Shown: piece after piece, positions 23,659-33,960 of the stretch
How the letters are laid out: every line of letters begins with the position of its first letter
How positions within the stretch are numbered: position 1 is the first letter of the stretch
Assembly: GCA_950022295.1 (NCBI GenBank)
Contig: OX465599.1
Span: 282,617,501 to 282,681,500 of the forward strand
Source of the DNA: Bromus sterilis
Taxonomy: Eukaryota; Streptophyta; Magnoliopsida; Poales; Poaceae
Direction: 5' to 3'
Length of the DNA: 64,000 nt
Translations under genes and position numbers: made by a program
Notes under the pieces: generated by a model
The model's input: only the letters and a program-made list of their open reading frames with translations
The model's database searches: none
Told to the model about the DNA's origin: nothing

Positions 23659-24025
23659 TACGTCTTCGAATCCGTGCGGGTTGCCGCTAAATCAAGGAGG
23701 GCTTGCATTCCCCTCCGCTTCAGCCCAAAGTTGGTCAAAGAGTGTTGCAGGAGCAGGTGGCATTTCAAAGACAAGTGGAGTAGGTTGCAGACATGGAGGA
23801 GCTGATCTGCAACTGCTTCTCCTACCCCTAAAGTGCGATGAAGAAACTAACATTCCTTCAACACGTACGGTACTAGCCATGTTTTGTTCATGTGTACATT
23901 GGCAAGAGGTTTGAGTAGGCATGTTGATGTTGTGTCAGCGAAGCTTTATAATGGGTTTACGCTTCTACATATACTTCTATTTTAAACAATTGTTCTACTT
24001 TAATGTATAAAAAATCGTTGAAGTA
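23659..24025. other. LINE 5' remnant and unassigned AT-rich spacer
   Basis: Sequence from 23659 to about 23935 continues upstream of the endonuclease and probably belongs to the degraded LINE 5' part. No ORF1 zinc knuckle is recognised. 23936-24023 is AT-rich with no recognised feature. Confidence 0.4.
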
Positions 24026-24149
24026 CTTTCCTTGTCCTAAAATAAATGTCGTGAATTTGTCTAAATATGGATGTATCCAGATTTAGTTTTGCATCTAGAT
24101 ACATCCATATCTAGATAAATTTGTGACACTTGTTCTGAAATGAAGGGGG
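24026..24149. mobile_element. Stowaway-type MITE
   Basis: About 124 bp with terminal inverted repeats: CTTTCCTTGTCCTAAAATAA at the left and, inverted, CCCCCTTCATTTCAGAACAA at the right. TA dinucleotides flank it at 24024-24025 and 24150-24151. The centre is a long inverted repeat around ATGGATGTATC / GATACATCCAT. The ends are degenerate relatives of the CTCCCTCCGT Stowaway (Tc1/mariner) consensus. Confidence 0.85.
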
Positions 24150-24151
24150 TA

Positions 24152-25683
24152 TAATTTAAGGTAAAAAATTGTTTTTTTAGCATGAAAAGTGGCGCCTCCA
24201 ACAGCTGCCCTAAAATCATGTTGTTGGATGCACAAGGTATGTGTGTTGGGCACGGATCTGTGGCCGCGACCACATGCGAAGAGCACGCCTCCCTTCCAAC
24301 GGCAGTTCACCGACACAAATGTTGTAGGAAGCCATCCTTGTGTGCCTAGGCAGCGAGTTGGGATCTCGGTGTTTCGGATACCCCGCCGATCCTTTGCGTC
24401 GATTTGAAGATGGTGGCATATGCCTCTACCCACACCCCGCCCCACCGACCTGGTTGTGAATGTGGGGGTTGGGGCTCTGGATCAGGGGAATCCCTTGGTC
24501 GACGATGGCGGCTGCGATGTTGGCAATGATTTGGCGTTGTTTCCTTTTCAGAAGGTGACATCGTGATCCATCCCTTTCCCTCCACCTCTGAGTCTTAGGT
24601 GAAAGCCTGAAATCACTAGATTGGGCGGCAACGATGCTTCGACTTTGTTTTTCTTCCTAAAGATGTCGCTTTGGGACAATGAAGGTGGTTGGGGCTGCGA
24701 CGTGGTAGTGGGTTGTCGATGCTTCTTCAGTGGTGTTCCCACATGTCATCTTGTAGTGGGCAACATGGTCTTTGCAGGAGGTGGTGATGAGGTCGAGGGA
24801 GTGGCTTCTCGTGGTGGGGTCGCCATGCCTATCGTTCCCCCCCTAGCCACCGACTGGACCTATATCTGTGCTCAGTTGTGAGCTGCGCCGCTTTTCGAGT
24901 CCTATGATCCAGGACGAGGTGGCGGGGTGTTCTCTTCGAAGGCGGAAGCGGATGATGGGTCTGCACTGGTGGCCACTTAGGAGGTGACAAATCATGCCCG
25001 GCCTCTGGCGGTAGGTTAATCCTTTGGCGGCGTCGTATCATTGAAAAGATCTGGGACTCACTCAGGGCTTAAACGTTCAAGCTTGTGCTTGACGCGTTCG
25101 AATCCTGTTAAGATTTTCTATAACATCATGTATCTTTGTTGTTTTAATTTTCTTTTTTGTTTGTTGTATAATCAGATATATTGTTTGGCGATTGATTTAT
25201 GTATAAAGCGAGACATATGCATTTTTCGTCAATAGGGCACCACTGCTCCAACAGCTTCCCTACGATAGGCGATCGCACCATATCTTTCTTTTACATATAT
25301 CATGTGTCATACCATCTGTTTATAAGCGGGCGCGGTGGAGCACGTCATACCATCTAGTGTCATTTAACACCTCAAGGTCAACTATAACTTGGGCTTCCCG
25401 AACAAATGGCCCCACCCGTGTGGAAATCTCGTGTGCTACTCATGGAAAGGGGTTCCCGTGCTTTATTTTTATGAATGGTAAATTTTCTTTTGTTCAAATT
25501 CAATTGGTTCACGTGCGTCATTATATCTTTCATGGTTTTTAGAAGTATTTCTTTTTTAATATCAGGTTACTCTTTCATGTTCTTTGGTACAAGGAAAAAA
25601 TTGCAAACTCTGGTAGTAAAACCCCTAGTGTTGTATACACCATAGATATTAGTATGCTACTTTTCTTACAATTTGTTTTCCAG
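24152..25683. other. Unassigned region, possibly LINE-derived
   Basis: No coding sequence is recognised. The GT-rich middle (about 24400-25020) and the AT-rich ending around 25120-25215 (TTTATGTATAAAGCGAGAC) resemble plant LINE 3' ends. CTCCAACAGCT followed by CCCT occurs at about 24197 and 25247, an imperfect direct repeat around this block. 25260-25683 shows nothing I can name, apart from a pyrimidine-rich stretch ending in CAG that could serve as a splice acceptor. Confidence 0.3.
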
Positions 25684-25812
25684 GATCCCAATGTAATATT
25701 TGAAGCAGATATAGAAGAGCAACTATTTTCTAACAGTGGTATAAGAGAACTAATTGAAATCTCAGGAGAAGAATCCTTAATTGCAGGACATGAAACTTTA
25801 TTTCTTAATTAA
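25684..25812 (+). other. Possible orphan terminal exon (42 codons)
   Basis: After a pyrimidine-rich tract and CAG (25681-25683) an open frame runs to TAA at 25810. It begins DPNVIFEADIEEQLF and ends HETLFLN, and reads like ordinary protein sequence. I do not recognise the family. It overlaps the 3' untranslated region and polyadenylation signal of the neprosin gene on the other strand, so it may be chance or a captured gene fragment. Confidence 0.25.
25797..25802 (-). terminator. Polyadenylation signal of the neprosin-domain gene
   Basis: AATAAA on the minus strand, about 40 nt beyond the stop codon at 25842. The spacing suits a short plant 3' untranslated region. Confidence 0.5.
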
Positions 25813-25841
25813 TAATAATTGGGCGTACATTTGGCATATCC

Positions 25842-28000
25842 CTAGTTATCTGCACAACCAGGTCCACCATAGAAGAACCGACCGGACTCAATATAAGAAA
25901 TAGGATAACAATCTTGACGAGTTACAAAGAATGGCAAATCGGTGTTGACAAAAGTTTTTTTGCCATTAGCATCGATAAACTTGAGGTTACTGACGGATGC
26001 AGCGGTACCGCTCACTGGAACATGCCCATTTCCCAATGGAGGACTTGGTGATGGTTTCCTACGAGCTGCATAGCCACCAAATCGAAGCACAACTGGGCTA
26101 TCTATCATTGCAGGAAGCAAGGATTTTGGAAAGTAACCAACTGGTTTTGGGGAGCCATTTAATCCGTAATGTACTTGCCAATTGCCAGATTTTTTATCCT
26201 GTAACCATGGACAAGAAATAGATGCATCAACAGATGTAAATACTTTCGCATTAAGAGCTTCGCTTATCTCGTTTCATACCGTTCCACTCTACCGGGTGTC
26301 TCCGAAGGGACAACAGATGTAAATACTGACAACACACAACCCATTGTTCATGAGGAAAAACATCTAAATTTTTTTATGTTGTAGGCCCTTTGCTCATTGT
26401 TCATAAGCAGTTAGTTTCCCAACATAAACAACTTTCCAATAAGTGTAGTGATACCCCCGGGGACTTTGGATGACTATGGTTACTTATTATCCAAAAAATT
26501 CCGTGACAAGTGCAATTTTACCATAGATATGCCTGAAACCTTTTAGCTTTACTTATTGTGAAGCATTTCCTACAAAAAAATTGAATACTAGCTGATTATC
26601 ATTAATATGCACACTCCAATAAAACCATCTCAAAATATGGTTTGGTCGTGTCATATGTTCCAGCCCAAGTCAACGTAAACTTGTTTGGCTACAACAAGTT
26701 CAAACTAGAAAGCAAACCATATTCAAAAGCAATGCAATCCCCCCTCAACTGCCCCCAATAAGTAACAACATAAGGAGCTTGCAAAAGTAAACAATGAAGC
26801 ATTTGGGAGTTGATATCATACCTTCAATAACCTTATTGTGATGTACTGTTTGGTTCCATTGATACTTGAAACTGGATTGATGACATCCCCTGGAGCTATG
26901 CTGGATGATGTCTTACGAAAGCCATTGCAAACCAAGTTGACGCAACCTTTATCAGGCGATCCGCTACCCTGTTATTGTAACAAGAAAGCTCATTAACAAG
27001 TTTAGAATAGCATTCACATTTAAAAAATGCACAGTTTTTAAGGTATCGACAAAATAAAGTTTTACCTATAATATGAAACAAAATTAGGTCGGGGTGTACG
27101 CCCCCTTCTCGAAAAAATGAAACAAATAAATTTATTGGTATATATATATTAAGAAATAAAGTTATTGTTGATTTTCAAATGCAAGAGCATACCACATTGC
27201 ACCACAATACACTAAATGCATGTTATGGCCTTGTGGGACAGTAGAGATCTCATACCGAACTTCATGGTTGTGCAATACTAACAAATTTGAGATAATCCTG
27301 TTATTTTTTCATATTTTTAAGCACATGATGAGAAAACTTACACCCCATGCTACGTAGAAATGAGTAAGAGAATCCTTGTACAAGGCTGGAAAAATCTGCA
27401 TATAATTATAATAGTGTTAATATTGGTGCCAAACGACATTATTTGATACTTGTAATTGCTACCTTAACCTGCAAAACATGGTCAGTACGGGCATAATAAA
27501 TCGTGGAATCCAGAAGAAAACATGAGAAATTTCTTTGGTCAAATTTTAAAATATTTGTATATATGTGTTACAAACCATAACAAAGTGTAACTTACGTGCC
27601 ATCCTATTTGAATTCCATTGGCAGGAATTGTTTTCCCATCTCCTAAGCTGGTAATCCAGATGCCACCCTCCACTATTTGGCCAGATTGTAAAGTAAAGCC
27701 ATAGACGTCTAGTGTAGCCTCTACGCCATAATACCTAGTACTATCATTTCCTGGAATCCATGCGTGATGGCTCACCTAACAAAAACGAAAAACAATCTCA
27801 ACGTAAGAAAATTCATCCACTATGTAAGTGCTAAGCTAGTGAATAAAGTACTACATGGAAGATGTATTACTCACATAAGAGGTTGTAGCACTTCCGCTTT
27901 CTAGGTGACTTTCAAAGGGCGGCCATACTCCTAGGGAACCCAGGATTGCATTGGCGAGTAGCACAACAAACAACACAATTTGCTGAGTACGTTTCTTCAT
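25842..28000 (-). CDS. Neprosin-domain (DUF239) secreted protein, five exons
   Basis: Five exons on the minus strand join in frame at GT-AG introns: 28000-27875, 27775-27596, 27395-27342, 26968-26822 and 26198-25842, giving 42+60+18+49+118 codons, or 287 aa. The start MKKRTQQIVLFVVLL is a clear signal peptide (about residues 1-23), so the product is secreted or vacuolar. The neprosin domain follows: YYGVEATLDVYG, GWH, THFYVAWG, GCVNLVCNGF, GNWQVHYG, VGYFP, LRFGGYAA and the terminal FFYGGPGC; four cysteines could pair. Family members are usually near 400 aa with an N-terminal activation region, which is absent here. Neprosins are glutamic peptidases that cut after proline. Here the two positions I would align with the catalytic glutamates read Gln98 (GIQIGWH) and Tyr212 (FGGYA), so it may be inactive. 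The exon model is mine, from splice signals and family similarity. Confidence 0.85.
26228..26327. repeat. 66-bp insert flanked by 17-bp direct repeats, intron 4
   Basis: CAACAGATGTAAATACT occurs exactly at 26228-26244 and 26311-26327 around a 66-bp unrelated segment in the neprosin gene's fourth intron. This is the footprint of either a tiny retroposed insertion or repair of a staggered double-strand break with filler DNA. Confidence 0.7.
27073..27126 (+). repeat. 34-bp retroposed insert with 10-bp duplication, intron 3
   Basis: ATGAAACAAA occurs at 27073-27082 and 27117-27126. The 34 bp between end in CTTCTCGAAAAA. An A-tailed insert between target duplications is what an extremely 5'-truncated LINE copy would leave. 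Confidence 0.6.
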
Positions 28001-28057
28001 TTCGAGGTGAAGGGGGAATGTTGGTCTGCCTTCTGCAATTCTGCCATGGACTCGCCT

Positions 28058-28067
28058 CTTTAAATAG
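28058..28067 (-). promoter_or_regulatory. Candidate TATA box of the neprosin-domain gene
   Basis: The minus strand reads CTATTTAAAG about 60 nt upstream of the start codon at 28000, which would give a 5' untranslated region of roughly 30 nt. Confidence 0.5.
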
Positions 28068-28070
28068 TGT

Positions 28071-28885
28071 GAAGAACCTTCCAGCATATTGCAAAAGCGG
28101 AGATTAGTGAGGGCATTGAAAACTTTGGTCATACAAAAATATTACAGAGCCAAGGTATAATTGATTGACTAGAAATCCTCCAAGACGATCTTCAGATTAA
28201 GAAACAAATAATGTGGAGCAATTAACCAATTAAGACTTGATCATACGGTAGGATTTTGGAGAGATTATTCAAGGAGTAATTTGGCATGTAAGAAACATAC
28301 ATGGTAGGACTACAGAGAGGATAAGAGGATAAAGGAATTCTTCAAGGGTAAACTGGCATTGAAGGGCGAAGTTAATGGTAAGTATTGAAAAACTTGGAGT
28401 AGTATAGAAGGGAGAGGTAATGAATTATTTTCATTTAAGAGTAATCAATTCTGCAGAACAAATGTTCATAACATTGCAGGGTGTACCCAAAATTAATCCC
28501 AAGAAGAAACAACAACGTAAAGGTAATCTTCTATTCCTAAATAGCTACAATCTACTAGCTATTGTTTTCTAAACATGCAACCATGCCACATAAGCAAGAC
28601 ATGCATGCAAGTAAAAAATTTAATAATTTTGACAATACTCTATGAATGTTGCTCTATCATATCATTAATTCATGCATGTTAGTTATAAATTATATTTGCA
28701 ATATATTTATGTTTATAATATATGTGTTGGGAGGTTGCAACATACATTTCTAATTCATATTTTACATTTTTTTTAGAAATAATATTTTTTATCAAATATT
28801 TTTTATTGTTTGTATTCTTTTTAGATTCATTTTTTCCCATTCATTATAGATGTTTTTAGCAATCTTTATTCATTTTTAGCAAAGT
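28071..28885. other. AT-rich body of a probable Helitron / upstream region of the neprosin gene
   Basis: No ORF or named repeat is recognised. It becomes strongly AT-rich from about 28600, as is common just inside Helitron 3' ends. Confidence 0.4.
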
Positions 28886-28915
28886 TCCCGCGGCAACGCG
28901 CGGGACATTATCTAG
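28886..28915 (+). mobile_element. Helitron 3' terminus
   Basis: A GC-rich hairpin (TCCCGCG at 28886-28892 pairing with CGCGGGA at 28899-28905) is followed ten bases later by CTAG and then a T at 28916. That is the defining Helitron 3' structure: a hairpin, then CTRR, inserted before T. It lies in a very AT-rich context. The matching 5' TC end was not identified, so the left extent is unknown and may include the neprosin-domain gene. Confidence 0.75.
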
Positions 28916-30404
28916 TATACTTATTTTTCAAAGAAGTCGCAATATCCAGAAATAAGAACCGTGGGAGAATCCATGGTCTAGGCCGTCCGGTCCTTTTCTT
29001 AATGCGTTTCCGTTCACCCGATCTCGCCTTTGGATGACCTCGACCAGTCGATCGCAGGGCAGCACTGTAGATTGTAACAGTGTCGAACCGCTCATGCCAC
29101 CACGCGCAGTTCTCGGACCCGCGGAGGGCATGGGTGGATTCCCGTCCTCGCCTTCCCCTGAATACTAGACATTGAGAGCTTTCCCGTGAAGGTGGCAAGC
29201 TAGGTTTTCAATCTATCACATCTATGTTCTCTCTCTCTCTCCCATTCGTCCATCTTTTGGATCTCGCGCCGCTCATCTTCCCGTGTAAAAGAGAGGAGAG
29301 GGATCCCGAACGGCGACGACCTAGGATTTGATCTCCACTCCCTCCTTTCTCTCTCTCCTGTATGCCCACTTCCGGATCCCAGTCGTGCGGCTCTTCTTCC
29401 TCTCACCGACGTTCATGCTCGTCTCGCTTAGGGATGCTTCTTCGCATCTTCCTTACCTTTTCTAGGGTGTTTTATAGTTCGAGCGGTTGCGTACCGAAGG
29501 GTCGTACTCGATTCGACCGGAGGGAGGCTTCTGAGATGGCCGAGGTGATTGTTTGCTTCCTTGTTTTTTTTCGTTTGTGATGTATAGGCGATCACCCAGG
29601 GCTTTTTATTATGATAAAGATACACACCGAACGTCAGGTCAGCCCATCTCCGCCCGAACGTCCTCATCCACGTCCATCGTCATGCACGATTTTTGCAGCG
29701 GCTTGCAGTGCCACGTTAGCAAAATGCCAGCGTTCGGTGGAACCGTTGCCGGCCCGCACGCGCCCCTCTCCAATGCCCACTCGCACGCACGTATTAATGA
29801 ATCTTTTAACTTTTTCCAACTTAAAAAAGTTTTATCTCTTAAATAAAAAATTCGTTCAAAATTCCATTCGTACCATTAAATTCTTCGCGACGAGATCTTC
29901 GAAACTATACCCCATATTGACATGTTTCAACAACTTTTTTTGAACCAAAAATTCCCATGCTATTCACACTGAAATTTCCATGGCATTTGCAGTAAATTTT
30001 CCATGGTTTGTTTCATCTATTTGTTCTTCTAGATGTAAAGCTACCATTGTTTTTCAGCTGTTTTTTATTCATCGGCTAGGACCCCGAAGAGTTGCGTTAA
30101 CGACCAGTGTATCCCGGGAAGATATTCGATGGTCAAGAGGGGGGCTGGGGTGATGGTGTGCGGTATGAAGGGGTTCTTGGGATACATATTCGTCGAGGAT
30201 ATTCTCCGGCGCACCTCAACTGCGACGGCGAGGGATGGGGATGTGGTTCGGGGGTGGAACGATTGTCGGTGTTGTGGTGTTGAAGTGGTGGCGAATCTAC
30301 CATTTGACAACGACAATTTGTAGTAATACATCGAGGATCCTAGAGATCAGCGACGACTCGTGAACCCCGAGAAGATATCCGCGTTGTGAGGGAGGGGGTG
30401 ATGC
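28916..30404. other. Unclassified repeat-like region
   Basis: No gene is recognised. A CT-rich run lies near 29230-29242. The AT-rich phrases at about 29810-29960 (GCGACGAGATCTTCGAAACT and neighbours) recur widely in my memory of Triticeae repeats and may belong to a non-autonomous DNA transposon, but termini were not found. Open frames here are short and unconvincing. Confidence 0.35.
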
Positions 30405-31250
30405 GTGACAACTCTTATTTATAGTACATGGCAATTCTTATTTTGTTGGACATGGCAATTTTTAGTAGAACATGGCAAAATCGACATGGTTCCAATGATG
30501 CAATAGGTTTTCAACCCAATAGATTGGGATACATGGAAATTCCTATTTGCATGACATGGTAAATTTTATGCATAGAGCATGACAATTCTTATTCATCAGA
30601 CATGGCAATTCTTATTCATAGGACATGACAATTCTTACTAGTAGGACATGGCAATTCTTACTAGTATGAGATGAAAATTCTTATTGGTAGTACATGGCAA
30701 AAAAATTACGACATGGTAATTTTTGTTCGCAGGACATGACAATTTTTTACTGACAGGACATGTCAATTCTTATATGTGGGTCATGATACTTTTTGCGAAA
30801 CAAGGCAATTTTTGTTCAAATTGTTGAACATGGCTATTTTTTAAGTAAAACATGGTAAATTTGGGCCGGTTACTAGTAGGACATGGAAATTCTTACTAGT
30901 AGGACATGGAAATTCTTATTGTTAGGACATGGTAATTTTTATTTGTACGACATGGCAATTCTTGTTCGTAGGATATGACAATTTCTCACTGATAGGACAT
31001 GGCAATTTCTTACTGACAGGACATGGCAATTTCCTACTGGAAGGACATGACAAATTCTTTTTCGTGTGAGAATGTAATTCTTTTTTTGTGTGTGATAGAA
31101 ATTCTTGTTTGTCGATTATGGAAATTTTTCTTTATTTAATTTTGCGTGATATGATATTCATTATATATGAGACATGGCAATTCTTATTTATACAATATGT
31201 CAATTCTTATATGCGGGGAGATGATATTATGTGTAACATGGAAAATTTGC
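30405..31250 (+). repeat. Degenerate 23-bp minisatellite
   Basis: About 30 imperfect units follow one another with the consensus ACATGGCAATTCTTACTAGTAG plus a final G, usually 22-24 bp long. The best-preserved runs are near 30600-30680 and 30880-31050. Spacing becomes irregular at both ends. The array stops at the solo LTR inserted at 31260. Confidence 0.85.
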
Positions 31251-31259
31251 CATCGACGA

Positions 31260-32435
31260 TGGAGGCGATAGCGGCAGCAAGCTATGATTATGGAGGCGAC
31301 GACAGTGGCGAGCAGCGGCGAGCTACGACGAAAACGACAACGACAAGTTGCGTCGATAACAGAGAACTAATTAAGGTGTTGACGTCGACTATAAGCAACG
31401 GAGACAGTGTCGAGCTACCACGATGACGACAACGATGGTGCCAACGATGGCGGCGAGCTGCGGAGACAACGACGAAAGCGGGCGCAACACAACTAAGGGA
31501 TGATGAGATTAAGGAGTTGCCAATCGCACTAACGTGTACGATGAACGGATGCTTTTCAGTGCAAAGCAACCAAGATGATTTCCTCGTTATCGTGGAAGGA
31601 GCATGACTGATTTTCAGTGCAAATCAGCAAAGATGAACTAGAAACCCTAAAAACGATAAAGGGTAAAGGTACGAGTAAAAAGTAGATATGTTTTGGTGTA
31701 TGTCGATTGTGTGTTTATCAATCGGCCAAGACCCTTTATATATAGGGCACGTAGGACTTCCCATGTAAGTTTACAACTCTGAAACGGAAGCTTCCATGTT
31801 TAACGCGTACAGTTTACAATTCAGAAACAAATCCTAAGTCGGTTCGCCTCTCAATACTTAGTTACGCTTCCCTTCTGAGTTACATCCCACGTCTTCGCGC
31901 TGCCTTCCGAACTATGTGTCCCTTTCTGAGTTACGCTCCGCGTCCTCTTCCGGCTTGTGCTCCACGTCTTGTTCCAAGGATGCCCCGAGTCATAAACTTG
32001 ATCCTCCGAGTTATACATAACTCGGCGTGCTCGCTTCCGAGTGCTTCTTTCGGGTGCTTCTTCTGAGTACTTCCGAGTAAGAGTAACTTGGTATACTACT
32101 TCCGAGTAACAAGCAACTCGACACACTACTTCCGAGTAACGCATGACTCGGTACGTTCTTCCGAGTAACGCATGACTCGGTACGTTCTTGCTTCCGAGTA
32201 ACGCATGACTCGGTACATTCTGGCTTCCGAATAACGAGTAACTCGGTTCTTGTCTGCTTCCGAATAATGCATAACTTTTTTACTTTATACTTTCTGAGTT
32301 ATCAGTAACTCGGTGTTCTTTGCTTATGCTATCTGCAACTCGGAAGCTTCCAGGTTGGCACTAAATCAACAAGGTCTATGCTGAATTTGGCAATCTCATA
32401 TCAATGTCTAGCCGTGCCAAATTCTGGTGTAAACA
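31260..32435 (-). mobile_element. Solo LTR (1176 bp) of an unnamed LTR retrotransposon
   Basis: On the minus strand it begins TGTTTACACCAGAATTTGGC at 32435 and ends CCTCCA at 31260, so it has TG...CA ends. GACGA flanks it at 31255-31259 and 32436-32440. Inside, CTATATATAAAGGG (minus, near 31736-31749) is a TATA box that separates a long U3 on the right from R/U5 on the left. No internal region, primer site or second LTR is adjacent, so it is probably a solo LTR left by LTR-LTR recombination. Confidence 0.65.
32000..32330. repeat. Array of palindromic units in the solo-LTR U3
   Basis: Units of about 29-37 bp repeat through this stretch. The three best, at 32131-32151, 32160-32180 and 32193-32213, contain CCGAGTAACGCATGACTCGG, an imperfect palindrome with 6-bp arms (CCGAGT/ACTCGG). 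Diverged copies lie on both sides. The array is upstream of the LTR's TATA box. Confidence 0.85.
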
Positions 32436-32440
32436 GACGA

Positions 32441-33096
32441 CGGCGGCAAGCTGCAAATTGCGTAGCATAGCTTTATAAAAGGTAGATGGTTAAATACAAG
32501 AATGATGAACATCCCCCATCACAACCTGATAAGTAACTACACCACCAACTCGAATTCAAAAGCATATAGTACAACTACAACACAGAAACTGCCTGAACTA
32601 GAGTGGTCTTCAAGATCACGTCTTGATTAACGCCGGTCACCTCCCAAAAGCTACAACTTCATAAGAACCATCTTTACCAACACACCAACCACCCTTGAGC
32701 GCCTAAAAGAAGAGTTGGCAGGTGGATGATAGGGCTCGTATAACACCGAGGAAGCCATCATCTTGGATTCACCCACGATGTCATTCATAACATCCATGAA
32801 GAACAATCCAACACCGCGGCAAGCACCAAAGGGACACGAGAGAGCCTTCAATCCATGTCTACAACAAACAATGCTCCCAACAGAGGAATGACGCCGTGGA
32901 CGCCACCATCGCCTATCCAAATACGAATATAGGCTTTCACCCGGAGACAACAAACCAAATGAGAGAGAGCTAGGTGCCAACACTCCACAGTGATGGCTCC
33001 AAGGAGGGAAACGACTCCCACGGGTGCCATCACCGTTGACATCGACTGTAGCCGTGCAGGACTTTCATCCATATCGTTGCACACCTACGTCCCAAC
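32441..33096. other. Unassigned region
   Basis: This continues the sequence interrupted by the solo LTR. I recognise no ORF or repeat family with confidence. It ends at the gypsy insertion at 33097, preceded by CCAAC. Confidence 0.3.
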
Positions 33097-33960
33097 TGAT
33101 ATGTCCCAAACGTATCTATAATTTCTGCTTGCTTTATGCATGTTGTGTGATATTGATATGATCTAGATACACTTTCATACACTTTTGATCATATTTGGAC
33201 TAACTTATTAACTTAGTGCACCAAAGTGCCATTTCCTGTTTTCTGTTGTTTTTCTATTTCAGGTTACCCCGATATTAAAGTGCTCCAAAAATTCAGGAAA
33301 AATCAGATAAAAAATCAGCGTGAAGGAACCTTCCGGAATCACCTGGGTGGGGCCAGAGGGCCACCACCAGGGACCCAGGAGGCCACCTGGCGCGGCCTAG
33401 GGTCTGGCCGCGCCGGGAGGGCGCCTGGACCCCTGGTGGCCCCCCTGGCTGCCCCCTTCGCCTATATATTCTCCGTGACGCGAAACCTCCGAGGACATAA
33501 TCCTTTTTCGCGATATCGCCTCTGTTCCGCCGCCGCGCTTCCAAGATCGGGAGCGCCAGCGGACTTCTTCCCGGCACCCTGCCGGAGGGAGGATTGGCCT
33601 CCGGGAGCTTCCCCTCCACCATGGACGCTTCCCGGATATGCTGAGTAGTTTCCCTTGGACGATGGGTCAGTGATCAGTAGCTATATGTGATGTTCTCCTC
33701 CCCTCTTTGTTCTTCATGGTTTAGTCCTCGTGAGCTTCCCTACATGATCGAGGCACATATGTAATTTTCTGCTGTTGCTATGCTGAGTTTTCTGGGATCT
33801 GATGGATTATGAGATTATGTTCAGATTGTGATTGAGTAATATATTTGGTTCTTATCTTTTATATTTTTGTTCCTAAGTAATTCTTGCATGTTCTCCGTTG
33901 CTGTTTATTGCTTTGGCCAAGTAGTAGGTAGTGAATCCAAGAGGGAACATTATGCTTGAT
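33097..33960 (+). mobile_element. Athila-lineage gypsy 5' LTR, first part
   Basis: It starts TGATATGTCCCAAACG and matches, in reverse orientation, the LTRs at 7340-8944 and 61896-63513. A TATA box (CGCCTATATATTC) lies near 33461. At 33960 it is interrupted by the Tekay-lineage element and resumes at 46721. Confidence 0.9.

Larger units (their letters stand above)
14571..23935 (-). mobile_element. Minus-strand LINE (non-LTR retrotransposon), split by a copia element
   Basis: The LINE ends at the left in a run of eight T (14571-14578), an A tail on the minus strand. From right to left it carries endonuclease, reverse transcriptase, zinc-binding and RNase H segments, the order found in plant L1-type ORF2. 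A complete copia element (15166-20162) sits between the last two, duplicating ACTAC. Several frameshifts make the LINE inactive. No clear ORF1 is present. The 5' boundary near 23935 is approximate and no target duplication was found. Confidence 0.85.

Noticed and set aside
25032..25106. tRNA-like B box (GTTCGAATCC) suggesting a SINE or tRNA gene
   Set aside because: No convincing A box and no cloverleaf could be folded by eye; no A-tailed end or target duplication was found.
24152..25262. Imperfect CTCCAACAGCT direct repeats as a target duplication of one large insertion
   Set aside because: The two copies differ and their flanks do not align, so a single insertion cannot be supported; kept only as a note in the feature.
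31851..32144. 97-codon minus-strand ORF
   Set aside because: It is read through the palindrome array of the solo LTR and has a repetitive, non-protein-like composition.
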